Shown piece by piece: positions 9,482 to 17,713 of a DNA stretch of 64,000 bases. Source of the DNA: Hyphomicrobiales bacterium (GTDB taxonomy: Bacteria; Pseudomonadota; Alphaproteobacteria; Rhizobiales; Rhizobiaceae); contig UBZT01000028.1 in assembly GCA_900470155.1 (NCBI GenBank), forward strand, positions 1 to 64,000, read 5' to 3'. Below the pieces are notes generated by a model. That model searched no databases and was not told the origin of the DNA. It worked only from the letters and a program-made list of their open reading frames with translations. The position numbers were made by a program, and so were the translations under genes. The stretch's first letter is position 1. Every line of letters starts with the position of its first letter.

Positions 9482-9539
9482 AGGCAGCGATCGGACTGAA
9501 GAGCCGGGCTGACGAACTCATCCGGAGAGGACCTTAACG

Positions 9540-10826
9540 ATGAAGAATTCCGAAATTTCAGCGCGCAAGAACGACGCCATCTCACGCGGCGTGGGCATGA
9601 CCACGCAGATCTACGCCGACAGGGCCGAAAATTCGGAAATCTGGGACGTCGAGGGCAATCGTTATATCGATTTCGCTGGCGGCATCGCCGTACTCAACAC
9701 CGGCCACCGTCATCCGAAGGTGATCGATGCCGTGAAGAAGCAGCTCGATCGCTTCACCCACACCTGCCACCAGGTTGTGCCGTACGAAAACTACGTCGCT
9801 CTGGCCGAGCGCCTGAACAAGCTCACACCAGGCAACTTCGAAAAGAAGACCATCTTTGCAACGACCGGCGCAGAAGCGGTCGAAAACGCCATCAAGATCG
9901 CCCGTTGCGCCACCAATCGTTCTGCCGTCATTGCTTTCACGGGTGGCTTTCACGGCCGCACCTTCCTCGGCATGTCGCTGACTGGCAAGGTCGTACCCTA
10001 CAAGGTCGGTTTCGGCCCGATGATGGGCGACGTCTACCACGTCCCCTTCCCGATCGAACTGCACGGCATCGATGTCGAAACCTCGCTCGATGTGCTCGAC
10101 AAGCTGTTCAAGGCCGATGTCGATCCCAAGCGTGTTGCGGCAATCATCGTCGAACCCGTGCAGGGCGAAGGCGGCTTCTATGAAGTCCCGCGCGCGCTGA
10201 TGAAAGCCTTGCGCGAGATCTGCGACCAGCATGGCATCCTGCTCGTCGCCGACGAAGTTCAGACCGGCTTTGCCCGCACCGGCAAGATGTTCGCCATGGA
10301 TCACTACGACGTGGTGCCTGACCTCACCACCATGGCAAAAAGCCTCGCCGGCGGCTTCCCGCTCTCGGCTGTCACCGGCCGCGCCGAACTGATGGATGCG
10401 CCCGGCCCCGGCGGCCTTGGCGGCACCTATGCCGGCAATCCGCTGGCAATTGCCGCAGCCCATGCGGTTCTTGATGTGATCGAGGAAGAGCAACTCTGCG
10501 ACCGCGCCAACCAGCTCGGCAATCGCTTGAAGCAGCGCCTCGAAAGCCTGCGTGCCGACATTCCGCAGATCATGGACATCCGCGGACTTGGCTTCATGAA
10601 TGCCATCGAGTTCGGCTTGCCGAATTCGCACAAGCCGGATGCCGACTTCACCAATGCCGTTCGCCTGAAGGCGCTCGACAAGGGCCTGATCCTGCTGACC
10701 TGCGGCGTCTACAGCAACGTCGTGCGCTTCCTCGCCCCGATCACCATCCAGGACGCGGTGTTCAACGAAGCGCTCGACATCATCGAAGCATCGATCCGCG
10801 AAGTCGCAGTGGAGGCAAAGGCATGA
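9540..10826 (+). CDS. gabT: 4-aminobutyrate--2-oxoglutarate aminotransferase
   Basis: PLP enzyme (class III aminotransferase) that converts GABA and 2-oxoglutarate to succinate semialdehyde and glutamate. The 428-residue length matches the family. The phosphate-binding TGAEAVENAIKIAR, the cofactor-ring aspartate in LLVADEVQTGFARTG and the Schiff-base lysine in TTMAKSLAGGFPLSAV are all visible. A good ribosome site (GGAGAGG) precedes the ATG. The stop overlaps the gabD start (ATGA), so the two are translationally coupled. The divergent fusion regulator is the likely controller. Related omega-amino acids such as 5-aminovalerate could also be substrates, which would fit the lysine-catabolic genes elsewhere in the window. 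Confidence 0.92.
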   Translation: MKNSEISARKNDAISRGVGMTTQIYADRAENSEIWDVEGNRYIDFAGGIAVLNTGHRHPKVIDAVKKQLDRFTHTCHQVVPYENYVALAERLNKLTPGNFEKKTIFATTGAEAVENAIKIARCATNRSAVIAFTGGFHGRTFLGMSLTGKVVPYKVGFGPMMGDVYHVPFPIELHGIDVETSLDVLDKLFKADVDPKRVAAIIVEPVQGEGGFYEVPRALMKALREICDQHGILLVADEVQTGFARTGKMFAMDHYDVVPDLTTMAKSLAGGFPLSAVTGRAELMDAPGPGGLGGTYAGNPLAIAAAHAVLDVIEEEQLCDRANQLGNRLKQRLESLRADIPQIMDIRGLGFMNAIEFGLPNSHKPDADFTNAVRLKALDKGLILLTCGVYSNVVRFLAPITIQDAVFNEALDIIEASIREVAVEAKA

Positions 10827-12307
10827 GCATTTCAAACCTGCTGACCGCAAAACTGAAAGACGCCACCCTTGTCACTGACAAGGCCTTTGTCGGCACCGAA
10901 TGGGTCGCGACCGCATCAGATGGCAGGACATTCGACGTCACCAACCCGGCGACGGGTGAAGTGATCGCCACACTGCCCAATCTGGGCAAGACCGAAGTGA
11001 TTAAGGCCATCGACGCCGCCCACAGCGCCCAGAAGGCCTGGGCGAAAAAGACAGGCAAGGAACGCGCCGCCATCCTCAAGAAGCTCAACGATCTGATGGT
11101 CGCCAATGCCGATGACCTCGCCACCATCCTGACCATGGAAATGGGCAAGCCCTGGCCGGAAGCCCGCGGCGAGATACTCTATGGTGCATCTTACGTCGAA
11201 TGGTTCGCCGAAGAAGCCAAGCGTGTCTATGGAGACGTCATCCCCGGCCATCAGCCGGACAAGCGTATCCTGGTCATCAAGCAGCCCGTCGGTGTCGTCG
11301 GCGCCATCACACCGTGGAACTTCCCCAACGCCATGCTGGCCCGTAAGGTCGCGCCGGCACTTGCCGTCGGCTGTGCGATGGTGTCCAAGCCAGCCGCCCA
11401 GACCCCTCTTTCGGCATTGGCGATAGCCATCCTTGCCGAACGCGCCGGCCTGCCCGGCGGTCTGTTCTCCGTGCTGACCTCGACGGACGCCGCCATGGTC
11501 GGCCAGGAATTCTGCGCCAACGACAAGGTCCGCAAGCTGACCTTCACCGGATCGACCAATGTCGGACGTATCCTGATGCGCCAGGGTGCGGACCAGATCA
11601 TGAAGCTCGGCCTCGAACTCGGCGGCAATGCGCCGTTCATCGTCTTCGATGACGCCGACCTGGATGCCGCAGTCGAAGGCGCGATGATTTCCAAATACCG
11701 CAATGCCGGCCAGACCTGCGTCTGCGCCAACCGCCTCTATGTGCAGTCCGGCGTCTACGATGCCTTTGCCGCCAAGCTCGCAGAAAAGGTCAACCAGTTG
11801 AAGGTCGGCGACGGCTTCGCCGAAGGCGTGACAACAGGCCCGCTGATCGACGCCAATGCAATCAAGAAGGTCAAGGAACACGTTGCCGACGCGGTATCCA
11901 AGGGCGCCAAGGTCGCATTGGGTGGCCAGTCTTCGTCCGCCGGCGAGCTCTTCTTCGAACCAACGATCCTGACAGGCGTCACCACCGACATGAAGGTCGC
12001 AACGGAAGAAACCTTCGGCCCCGTCGCACCGCTGTTCAAGTTCAACACGGAAGAAGAAGTCATCGAACTCGCCAACGCTACGGAATTCGGCCTCGCGTCC
12101 TATTTCTACTCGAAGGACATTGCCAAGATCTTCCGGGTCGCCGAAGCGCTGGAATACGGCATGGTCGGCATCAACACCGGCCTGATCTCCACCGAAACCG
12201 CTCCCTTCGGCGGCATCAAGCAGTCCGGCCTTGGCCGCGAGGGCTCGAAATACGGCACCGACGACTATACCGAGATCAAGTACATGTGCCTTGGCGGTAT
12301 CGCCTGA
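10823..12307 (+). CDS. gabD: NAD(P)+-dependent succinate-semialdehyde dehydrogenase
   Basis: Aldehyde dehydrogenase of 494 residues that oxidises succinate semialdehyde from GabT to succinate, feeding the TCA cycle. The oxyanion asparagine region (GAITPWNFPNAMLARKVAPA), the general-base glutamate in LELGGNAPFIVF and the catalytic cysteine in NAGQTCVCANRL are intact; the second cysteine two residues later is usual for GabD. It overlaps gabT by four bases. A bidirectional terminator follows. Glutarate semialdehyde is a possible alternative substrate. Confidence 0.92.
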   Translation: MSISNLLTAKLKDATLVTDKAFVGTEWVATASDGRTFDVTNPATGEVIATLPNLGKTEVIKAIDAAHSAQKAWAKKTGKERAAILKKLNDLMVANADDLATILTMEMGKPWPEARGEILYGASYVEWFAEEAKRVYGDVIPGHQPDKRILVIKQPVGVVGAITPWNFPNAMLARKVAPALAVGCAMVSKPAAQTPLSALAIAILAERAGLPGGLFSVLTSTDAAMVGQEFCANDKVRKLTFTGSTNVGRILMRQGADQIMKLGLELGGNAPFIVFDDADLDAAVEGAMISKYRNAGQTCVCANRLYVQSGVYDAFAAKLAEKVNQLKVGDGFAEGVTTGPLIDANAIKKVKEHVADAVSKGAKVALGGQSSSAGELFFEPTILTGVTTDMKVATEETFGPVAPLFKFNTEEEVIELANATEFGLASYFYSKDIAKIFRVAEALEYGMVGINTGLISTETAPFGGIKQSGLGREGSKYGTDDYTEIKYMCLGGIA

Positions 12308-12330
12308 TCTGCCTCGTCAGCCTGAAAACG

Positions 12331-12364
12331 AAAAAGCCCGGCGTCGATGACGCCGGGCTTTTTT
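12331..12364. terminator. bidirectional terminator between gabD and efp
   Basis: A 12-pair perfect stem (AAGCCCGGCGTC / GACGCCGGGCTT, three-base GAT loop) has T after it and A before it, so it can end transcription from gabD on the plus strand and from efp on the minus strand. Confidence 0.9.
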
Positions 12365-12387
12365 GATCGAAACGCGTTGAACTGAAA

Positions 12388-12957
12388 TCAGTTCTTCGCA
12401 CGCTCGACATAGGAATTGTCTTCGGTCGCGATGACGACACGGATACCGGCATCGACATGCGGCGGCACCATGGTGCGGATGCCGTTCGACAGCATGGCCG
12501 GCTTGTAAGACGAAGACGCTGTCTGGCCCTTGACGACCGGCTCGGTCTCGGTGATTTCAAGCGTTACGTGGCGCGGCAGCTGCAGCGCAAGCGCGATGCC
12601 TTCATGCATGGACAGGATGCAGACCATGCCTTCTTGCAGATAGGCTTTCTGGTCGCCCATCGTGTCCACGTCGACAACGACCTGGTCATAGTTTTCCGGA
12701 TTCATGAAGTGGAAGCCCTCACCGTCCTCGTAGAGGAACTGGTGGTTGACGTCCTCGACGAAAGCGCGCTCGACCTGCTCGGTCGTACGCCAGCGCTCCG
12801 ACACCTTCACACCGTCAACGATGCGGCGCATGTTCACCTGGGTGACCGGCGTGCCCTTGCCCGGGTGGAAGTTTTCTGCGGTGAGAACGACGTAAAGCTT
12901 GCCATCGACGTCGATGACATTGCCCTTGCGGACGGAAGAGGCGATAACCTTGACCAT
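12388..12957 (-). CDS. efp: translation elongation factor P
   Basis: Rescues ribosomes stalled at polyproline; 189 residues with the three beta-barrel domains of the family. The modified lysine is Lys34 in the loop HPGKGTPV, the type recognised by EpmA. The C-terminal signature LEITETEPVVKGQT is present. The Agrobacterium orthologue (chvH) is needed for virulence. The gene is divergent from epmA, with about 140 bases between, so modification enzymes and target are encoded together. The start at 12957 gives the standard N-terminus MVKVIASSVRKGN. Confidence 0.96.
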   Translation of the reverse strand: MVKVIASSVRKGNVIDVDGKLYVVLTAENFHPGKGTPVTQVNMRRIVDGVKVSERWRTTEQVERAFVEDVNHQFLYEDGEGFHFMNPENYDQVVVDVDTMGDQKAYLQEGMVCILSMHEGIALALQLPRHVTLEITETEPVVKGQTASSSYKPAMLSNGIRTMVPPHVDAGIRVVIATEDNSYVERAKN

Positions 12958-13098
12958 TGGAATTCCTTGTATCTGCGATAGAGCCGTCGTAAAGGACGGC
13001 CTGCCGTCCAGAGAGACGTCTTCGAATTTCTTGGGCGCACGTAACCTAAATTCGTCAAAATAGCCAGCCCGTGTTGAGATAAGGACCGAGAATCCGGA

Positions 13099-14166
13099 AT
13101 GACCGACCGTCGCCGTTCATCGCCTGCGTGGTGGACCCCTTCGGCTCACGCCGATCGGCGACCGTTCCTGCTCGGCCGCAACCGTATCCAGGCCGCATTC
13201 CGCAGTCATTTTGCCGAGCGTGATTTCATCGAGGTTGATACGGCGACGCTGCAGGTCTCTCCCGGCAACGAAGCGCATCTCCATGCCTTCGAGACGAGTG
13301 CGATCGGCAATGACGGCTCAGCGATACCCCTCTATCTCCACACGTCTCCGGAATTCGCCTGCAAGAAACTGCTGGCCGCCGGTGAAACCCGCATCACCTG
13401 TTTCGCCCATGTCTATCGCAACCGCGAACGTGGCCCGCGCCACCATCCAGAATTCACCATGCTGGAATGGTACCGCGTCGGCGAAAGCTACGAGACGCTG
13501 ATGGCCGATTGCGCCAATCTGCTGGCGCTTGCCGCCCGGACCGCCGGCACAACAAGCTTCACATACAACGGTACGAGCGTAGATCCTTTCGCTGAACCTG
13601 AGCGTCTTTCGGTTGCCGATGCGTTCGAACGCCACGCCGGCATCGATCTGCTCGCCACCATTTCGGCAGCCGGGGAAACAGACCGACAGGTTCTCGCCGA
13701 TAAACTGCGCGTCGCCGGCATTCGCACCGCTGACGACGACACCTGGGCGGACCTGTTCAGCCGGGTCATCGTCGAGAAAATCGAACCCAATCTCGGCATC
13801 GGTCGAGCAACCATTCTCGACCGTTATCCGGTGGCTGAAGCAGCCCTCGCCCGCCCTTGTGCCGACGATCCACGCGTTGCTGAACGCTTCGAACTCTATG
13901 CCTGTGGGGTCGAACTCGCCAACGCCTTCGGCGAACTGACGGATGCCAACGAGCAACGCCGTCGTTTCGAAGCCGAGATGCTGGAAAAGCAACGCGTTTA
14001 TGGCGAAACCTATCCGCTGGACGAAGACTTTCTCGAGGCGCTCGCCATCATGCCCGAAGCCTCGGGAATCGCACTCGGCTTCGACCGCCTCGTCATGCTG
14101 GCCACCGGCGCCTTGCGCATCGACCAGGTGATGTGGGCACCGGTCGCGGAGACGCATCTTGGCTGA
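13099..14166 (+). CDS. epmA: EF-P--(R)-beta-lysine ligase (EpmA/PoxA/GenX)
   Basis: A class II lysyl-tRNA synthetase paralogue lacking the anticodon-binding domain. It activates (R)-beta-lysine and attaches it to Lys34 of EF-P. The 355 residues comprise the catalytic core only: motif 1 near HFAERDFIEVDT, motif 2 around FAHVYRNRERGPRHHPEFTM and motif 3 in SGIALGFDRLVML. It faces away from efp and overlaps epmB by eight bases, which makes the pair an operon. The N-terminus is about 20 residues longer than in Escherichia coli EpmA. Confidence 0.93.
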   Translation: MTDRRRSSPAWWTPSAHADRRPFLLGRNRIQAAFRSHFAERDFIEVDTATLQVSPGNEAHLHAFETSAIGNDGSAIPLYLHTSPEFACKKLLAAGETRITCFAHVYRNRERGPRHHPEFTMLEWYRVGESYETLMADCANLLALAARTAGTTSFTYNGTSVDPFAEPERLSVADAFERHAGIDLLATISAAGETDRQVLADKLRVAGIRTADDDTWADLFSRVIVEKIEPNLGIGRATILDRYPVAEAALARPCADDPRVAERFELYACGVELANAFGELTDANEQRRRFEAEMLEKQRVYGETYPLDEDFLEALAIMPEASGIALGFDRLVMLATGALRIDQVMWAPVAETHLG

Positions 14167-15205
14167 CGCATCACTTCGTAGTGTTCACGATCTGCAAGCC
14201 GCCGGCTTTGTCGCAGCCGAAGCGACAGAAGCGCTGGAAGCGGTTGCATCGCGCTATGCCATCGCGCTGACGCCAACCGTTGCCAATTTGATCGACCCCA
14301 ATGATCCGAATGATCCGATTGCCGCGCAATATATCCCCAGCCCCGCCGAACTGATCGAAGTGGAAGGCGAACGCGCCGATCCAATCGGCGACCATGTGCA
14401 TTCGCCAGTCGAGGGCATCGTGCATCGTTATCCCGACCGGGTGCTGCTCAAGCTGCTGCATGTCTGTCCGGTCTATTGCCGTTTCTGCTTCCGCCGCGAA
14501 ATGGTCGGGCCGCAGGGCGATGGCAGCATGTCGCCGGAGCAGCTTTCCATCGCCCTCGACTATATCCGGTCGCATCAAGGCATCTGGGAAGTCATCTTGA
14601 CGGGCGGGGATCCGCTGATCCTGTCGCCGCGACGGCTCCGAGACCTCATGCTGGCGCTTTCCTCCATCGAGCACGTCAGGATCGTCCGCATTCATAGCCG
14701 TGTTCCGGCAGTCGACCCGGCGCGCATCACGTCGGAACTCATCGATGCATTGAAGGCCGGCAACAAGACCGTCTACGTCGCGCTGCACGCCAACCATCCC
14801 CGCGAGATGACGCAAGACGTCCGCGCCGCTTGCATCCGGCTTATCGATGCAGGCGTGACAATGGTCAGCCAGAGCGTCCTGCTCAAGGGCATCAACAACG
14901 ATGTCGACACCTTGGCGGAACTGATGCGTGCCTTTGTTGAGACCCGCATCAAGCCCTATTACCTGCATCACCCCGACATGGCGCCCGGCACGGGCCATTT
15001 TCGCCTGCCGCTGTCGGAAGGCCAAGCCCTCATGCGCGAGCTGCGCTCCAAGGTTTCCGGTCTGTGTATTCCACACTACATCCTCGACCTGCCGGGCGGA
15101 TTCGGAAAGGTGTCCGTCGGCGAAAATGCGCTCAGTGAGACTGCGCCAGAACGATACACCGTGGTTGATCGGCATGGCGACGCCCACGAATATCCCGAGT
15201 TTTAG
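14159..15205 (+). CDS. epmB: EF-P (R)-beta-lysylation lysine 2,3-aminomutase (EpmB/YjeK)
   Basis: Radical-SAM, PLP-dependent enzyme that isomerises L-lysine to (R)-beta-lysine for EpmA. The iron-sulphur motif CPVYCRFC is in place within LLHVCPVYCRFCFRRE, followed by the glycine-rich SAM site (VILTGGDPL) and the PLP lysine region near the C-terminus (LPGGFGKV). At 348 residues it is the short EpmB type rather than the clostridial degradative enzyme. The likely start is TTG at 14159, overlapping the end of epmA. The efp-epmA-epmB set is therefore complete. Confidence 0.93.
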   Translation: MADASLRSVHDLQAAGFVAAEATEALEAVASRYAIALTPTVANLIDPNDPNDPIAAQYIPSPAELIEVEGERADPIGDHVHSPVEGIVHRYPDRVLLKLLHVCPVYCRFCFRREMVGPQGDGSMSPEQLSIALDYIRSHQGIWEVILTGGDPLILSPRRLRDLMLALSSIEHVRIVRIHSRVPAVDPARITSELIDALKAGNKTVYVALHANHPREMTQDVRAACIRLIDAGVTMVSQSVLLKGINNDVDTLAELMRAFVETRIKPYYLHHPDMAPGTGHFRLPLSEGQALMRELRSKVSGLCIPHYILDLPGGFGKVSVGENALSETAPERYTVVDRHGDAHEYPEF

Positions 15206-15321
15206 CGCCCGACACAGCGCAGATCGCCTTTCGACCGGCATATCCCGCGCTCCACCGCGTTGAGTAAGTCGATTTTTACTAAACCGCTTAGCGAAAACTT
15301 CGTCTTTCCTCTGTAAGAAAT

Positions 15322-15340
15322 CGCTCAATAGATTTGAGCG
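15322..15340 (+). promoter_or_regulatory. inverted repeat in the carrier-protein operon leader
   Basis: CGCTCAA (15322-15328) and TTGAGCG (15334-15340) form a perfect 7-base inverted repeat with a TAGAT spacer, ending 19 bases before the carrier-protein start. It could be an operator or a leader hairpin next to the ribosome site (GGAGGA). Confidence 0.4.
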
Positions 15341-15359
15341 TCGCTATGGAGGAAAATAG

Positions 15360-15611
15360 ATGAACGAGACAATTCGCACACTTCTGGGCAAGCTTGGCGG
15401 ACTGCCGGTTGCAGTCGATACAATCGCGGACACTGCAGACCTTTATGCCGTCGGCCTTTCTTCATTTGCCTCGGTGCAGCTGATGCTCGGTTTGGAGGAA
15501 GCGTTCGACATGGAATTCCCCGATCATCTCCTCAACAGAAAGTCCTTCGCCAGCATCGCGGCGATAGAGACAACGGTTCAATCGATCCTCGAGGACAGAA
15601 AGGTCGCCTGA
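15360..15611 (+). CDS. free-standing acyl carrier protein for amino acid loading
   Basis: Carrier protein of 83 residues. The phosphopantetheine attachment motif is present as VGLSSFASVQ, with Ser35 in the position of the DSL serine; the usual Asp is replaced by Ser. Helices follow the ACP pattern. Because the next genes encode an amino acid:[carrier protein] ligase and an acyl-CoA-dehydrogenase-like flavoenzyme, it is probably the partner that receives glycine or alanine, as shown for the homologous proteins of Bradyrhizobium and Agrobacterium. It is not the fatty-acid AcpP. First gene of the operon; its stop overlaps the next start (TGATG). Confidence 0.88.
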   Translation: MNETIRTLLGKLGGLPVAVDTIADTADLYAVGLSSFASVQLMLGLEEAFDMEFPDHLLNRKSFASIAAIETTVQSILEDRKVA

Positions 15612-16792
15612 TGGACCTCTCCAGCAAGGTGGTGGATCAGAGCCTCAAGGCTCGTGCCACGCGCGTCGCAGCCATCGCAGCCATCCATGCTGAAGACGTC
15701 GACAAGGCGGGGCGGTTTCCAAATGAAGCCATCGATGCACTGAAATCCGAAAGGCTGATGGGCATCCAGATCCCGGTCGACTGTGGCGGCGAAGGCCGAA
15801 GCACGTCCGAGATCGCCGAACTCTGCACCATCATCGCCCAGTCCTGCGCAGCCAGCGCGATGATCTTCGCCATGCATCAGATCAAGGTTTCCAGCCTCGT
15901 CTCGCATGGTGTGGACACCGGGTGGCATCGCACATTCATGCGGAAGATCTGCAGCGAACAACTGCTGCTCGGTTCGGCGACGACCGAAGGCGGGATCGGC
16001 GGCAATCTGCGCAACTCCATTTGCGCGATCGAAGTCGATGGCGATCGCTGCCGGCTGGAAAAAGACGCAACCGTCATTTCCTATGGCAAACATGCCGATG
16101 CCATCCTGATCACCTCGCGCAGCCACAAGGACGCGCCGCCGACAGACCAGGTCATGACGGCCTTCCTGAAAGACCAGTATACGCTTGAGCAGACCCATGT
16201 CTGGGACACGCTCGGCATGCGCGGCACCTGCTCCGACGGCTTCCTCTTCAAGGGCGAAGCACCGGCCGAACAGATCCTGCCGAAACCCTTTGCGGAGATC
16301 GCCGCCCAGTCGATGCTGGCAAGCTCGCATCTCTTATGGAGCGCACTCTGGTATGGCATCGCGGTCGATGCCTTCACCAAGGCCCAGACCTTTGTCCGCG
16401 CCGCCGCCCGCAAGGCGCCCGGCACAACGCCTCCGGGCCTCTTGCAACTTGCCGAAATGTCGAGCCAGTTGCAGGTCATTCGTTCGAATATCAAAGCCGG
16501 CCTGGGCAACTACGAGCAGGCGCTGAGCGATCCGGACCGGCTGTCCTCTATGGGTTTCGCGGTTGCGATGAACAACGTCAAGATCGCCTCCTCCGAGATG
16601 ATCCTGCCAGTCATCCACCAGGCGCTCAGGATCTGCGGCATCATGGGCTACAAAAACGGAACGCCGTTCAGCCTCGGCCGTCATCTGCGCGATGCCCATT
16701 CGGCAGAACTGATGATTTCCAACGATCGCATCCTCGGCAATACGGCGACGATGCTTCTCGTCCACAAACAAGAAACCGGACTTTTGGGGTAA
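15611..16792 (+). CDS. acyl-CoA dehydrogenase-like flavoenzyme of the carrier-protein cluster
   Basis: FAD-dependent dehydrogenase fold of 393 residues, encoded with a one-base overlap after the carrier protein. The N-terminal helical domain, the middle beta domain (GSATTEGGIGGNLRNS) and the C-terminal helical domain (LRICGIMGYKNGTPFSLGRHLRDAHSAELMISND) are recognisable. The C-terminal end resembles the DszC/flavin monooxygenase-like side of the family more than beta-oxidation enzymes, and the usual catalytic glutamate near YEGT is absent. The inference is that it oxidises an aminoacyl group on the carrier protein rather than a fatty acyl-CoA. Substrate unproven. Confidence 0.82.
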   Translation: MDLSSKVVDQSLKARATRVAAIAAIHAEDVDKAGRFPNEAIDALKSERLMGIQIPVDCGGEGRSTSEIAELCTIIAQSCAASAMIFAMHQIKVSSLVSHGVDTGWHRTFMRKICSEQLLLGSATTEGGIGGNLRNSICAIEVDGDRCRLEKDATVISYGKHADAILITSRSHKDAPPTDQVMTAFLKDQYTLEQTHVWDTLGMRGTCSDGFLFKGEAPAEQILPKPFAEIAAQSMLASSHLLWSALWYGIAVDAFTKAQTFVRAAARKAPGTTPPGLLQLAEMSSQLQVIRSNIKAGLGNYEQALSDPDRLSSMGFAVAMNNVKIASSEMILPVIHQALRICGIMGYKNGTPFSLGRHLRDAHSAELMISNDRILGNTATMLLVHKQETGLLG

Positions 16793-16797
16793 CGGAT

Positions 16798-17706
16798 ATG
16801 GATATGCAGGTAAGCTTTCTGGATCGTCTCTTCGAGAGCGGCCTTCTGATCGAGACGGGTGTTGATGGGCTCTACGGCCGCAGCGGCCAGTTCGAAGACG
16901 TCATCGCCGCCTTCGAGCGACTGATCGACAAATTCGGCGGCGCCGACGGCGCGGAAGCCATCCGCTTCCCGCCCGGCATGAACCGCGCCTATTTCGAAAA
17001 AAGCGGTTACATGAAGAGCTTCCCCCAGCTCGCCGGCACCGTGCACTCTTTCTGTGGCAACGACCATGACCACCTGAGCCTGCTTCAGTGCATGGAAGAG
17101 GGCAAGGACTGGGCCAAGGAGCAGAAGGCAACCGATATCGCCCTGACGCCGGCTGCCTGCTATCCGCTCTATCCGACGGTTGCCAAGCGCGGTCCCTTGC
17201 CAGCAGAAGGCGGTCTCTACGACCTGCAGTCCTACTGCTTCCGCCATGAGCCGTCCAAGGACCCGGCACGCCAGCAGCTGTTCCGCATGCGCGAATATGT
17301 CTGCATGGGCACCGAGGCCCATGTCACGACCTTCCGCCAGACCTGGATGGATCGCGGCGTCGAGATGATGAAGGCTGTCGGCCTGGACGTGGAACTGGAC
17401 GTGGCCAACGACCCGTTCTTCGGTCGCGCCGGTCGCCTGCTCGCCAACAACCAGCGTGACCAGAACCTGAAGTTCGAACTGTTGATTCCGGTGACGTCGC
17501 AGACCAACAAGACCGCTTGCATGAGCTTCAACTACCATCAGGATGCGTTCGGCACGAAATGGGGCCTCAACCTCGCCGATGGCTCGGTGGCACACACCGC
17601 CTGCGTCGGCTTCGGTCTGGAGCGGATTGCATTGGCGCTCTTCGCCCAGCATGGCCTGGATAGCCAACAATGGCCGGAAAACGTCCGCAAGGCACTCTGG
17701 GGCTGA
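16798..17706 (+). CDS. amino acid:[carrier protein] ligase (class II SerRS-like)
   Basis: A 302-residue homologue of the catalytic core of atypical seryl-tRNA synthetase, lacking the tRNA-binding arm. Characterised relatives activate glycine or alanine and load it on a carrier protein's phosphopantetheine. Motif 2 (LFRMREYVCMGT) and motif 3 (GFGLERIALALF) are clear. Cys121, Glu166 and Cys269 are in the spacing of the zinc ligands of the Bradyrhizobium enzyme, which selects small amino acids. The ATG at 16798 lies five bases after the preceding stop; an in-frame extension further upstream overlaps the flavoenzyme gene and is not needed. The neighbours fit a non-ribosomal, carrier-bound amino acid pathway. 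Confidence 0.9.
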   Translation: MDMQVSFLDRLFESGLLIETGVDGLYGRSGQFEDVIAAFERLIDKFGGADGAEAIRFPPGMNRAYFEKSGYMKSFPQLAGTVHSFCGNDHDHLSLLQCMEEGKDWAKEQKATDIALTPAACYPLYPTVAKRGPLPAEGGLYDLQSYCFRHEPSKDPARQQLFRMREYVCMGTEAHVTTFRQTWMDRGVEMMKAVGLDVELDVANDPFFGRAGRLLANNQRDQNLKFELLIPVTSQTNKTACMSFNYHQDAFGTKWGLNLADGSVAHTACVGFGLERIALALFAQHGLDSQQWPENVRKALWG

Positions 17707-17713
17707 TTCATCC

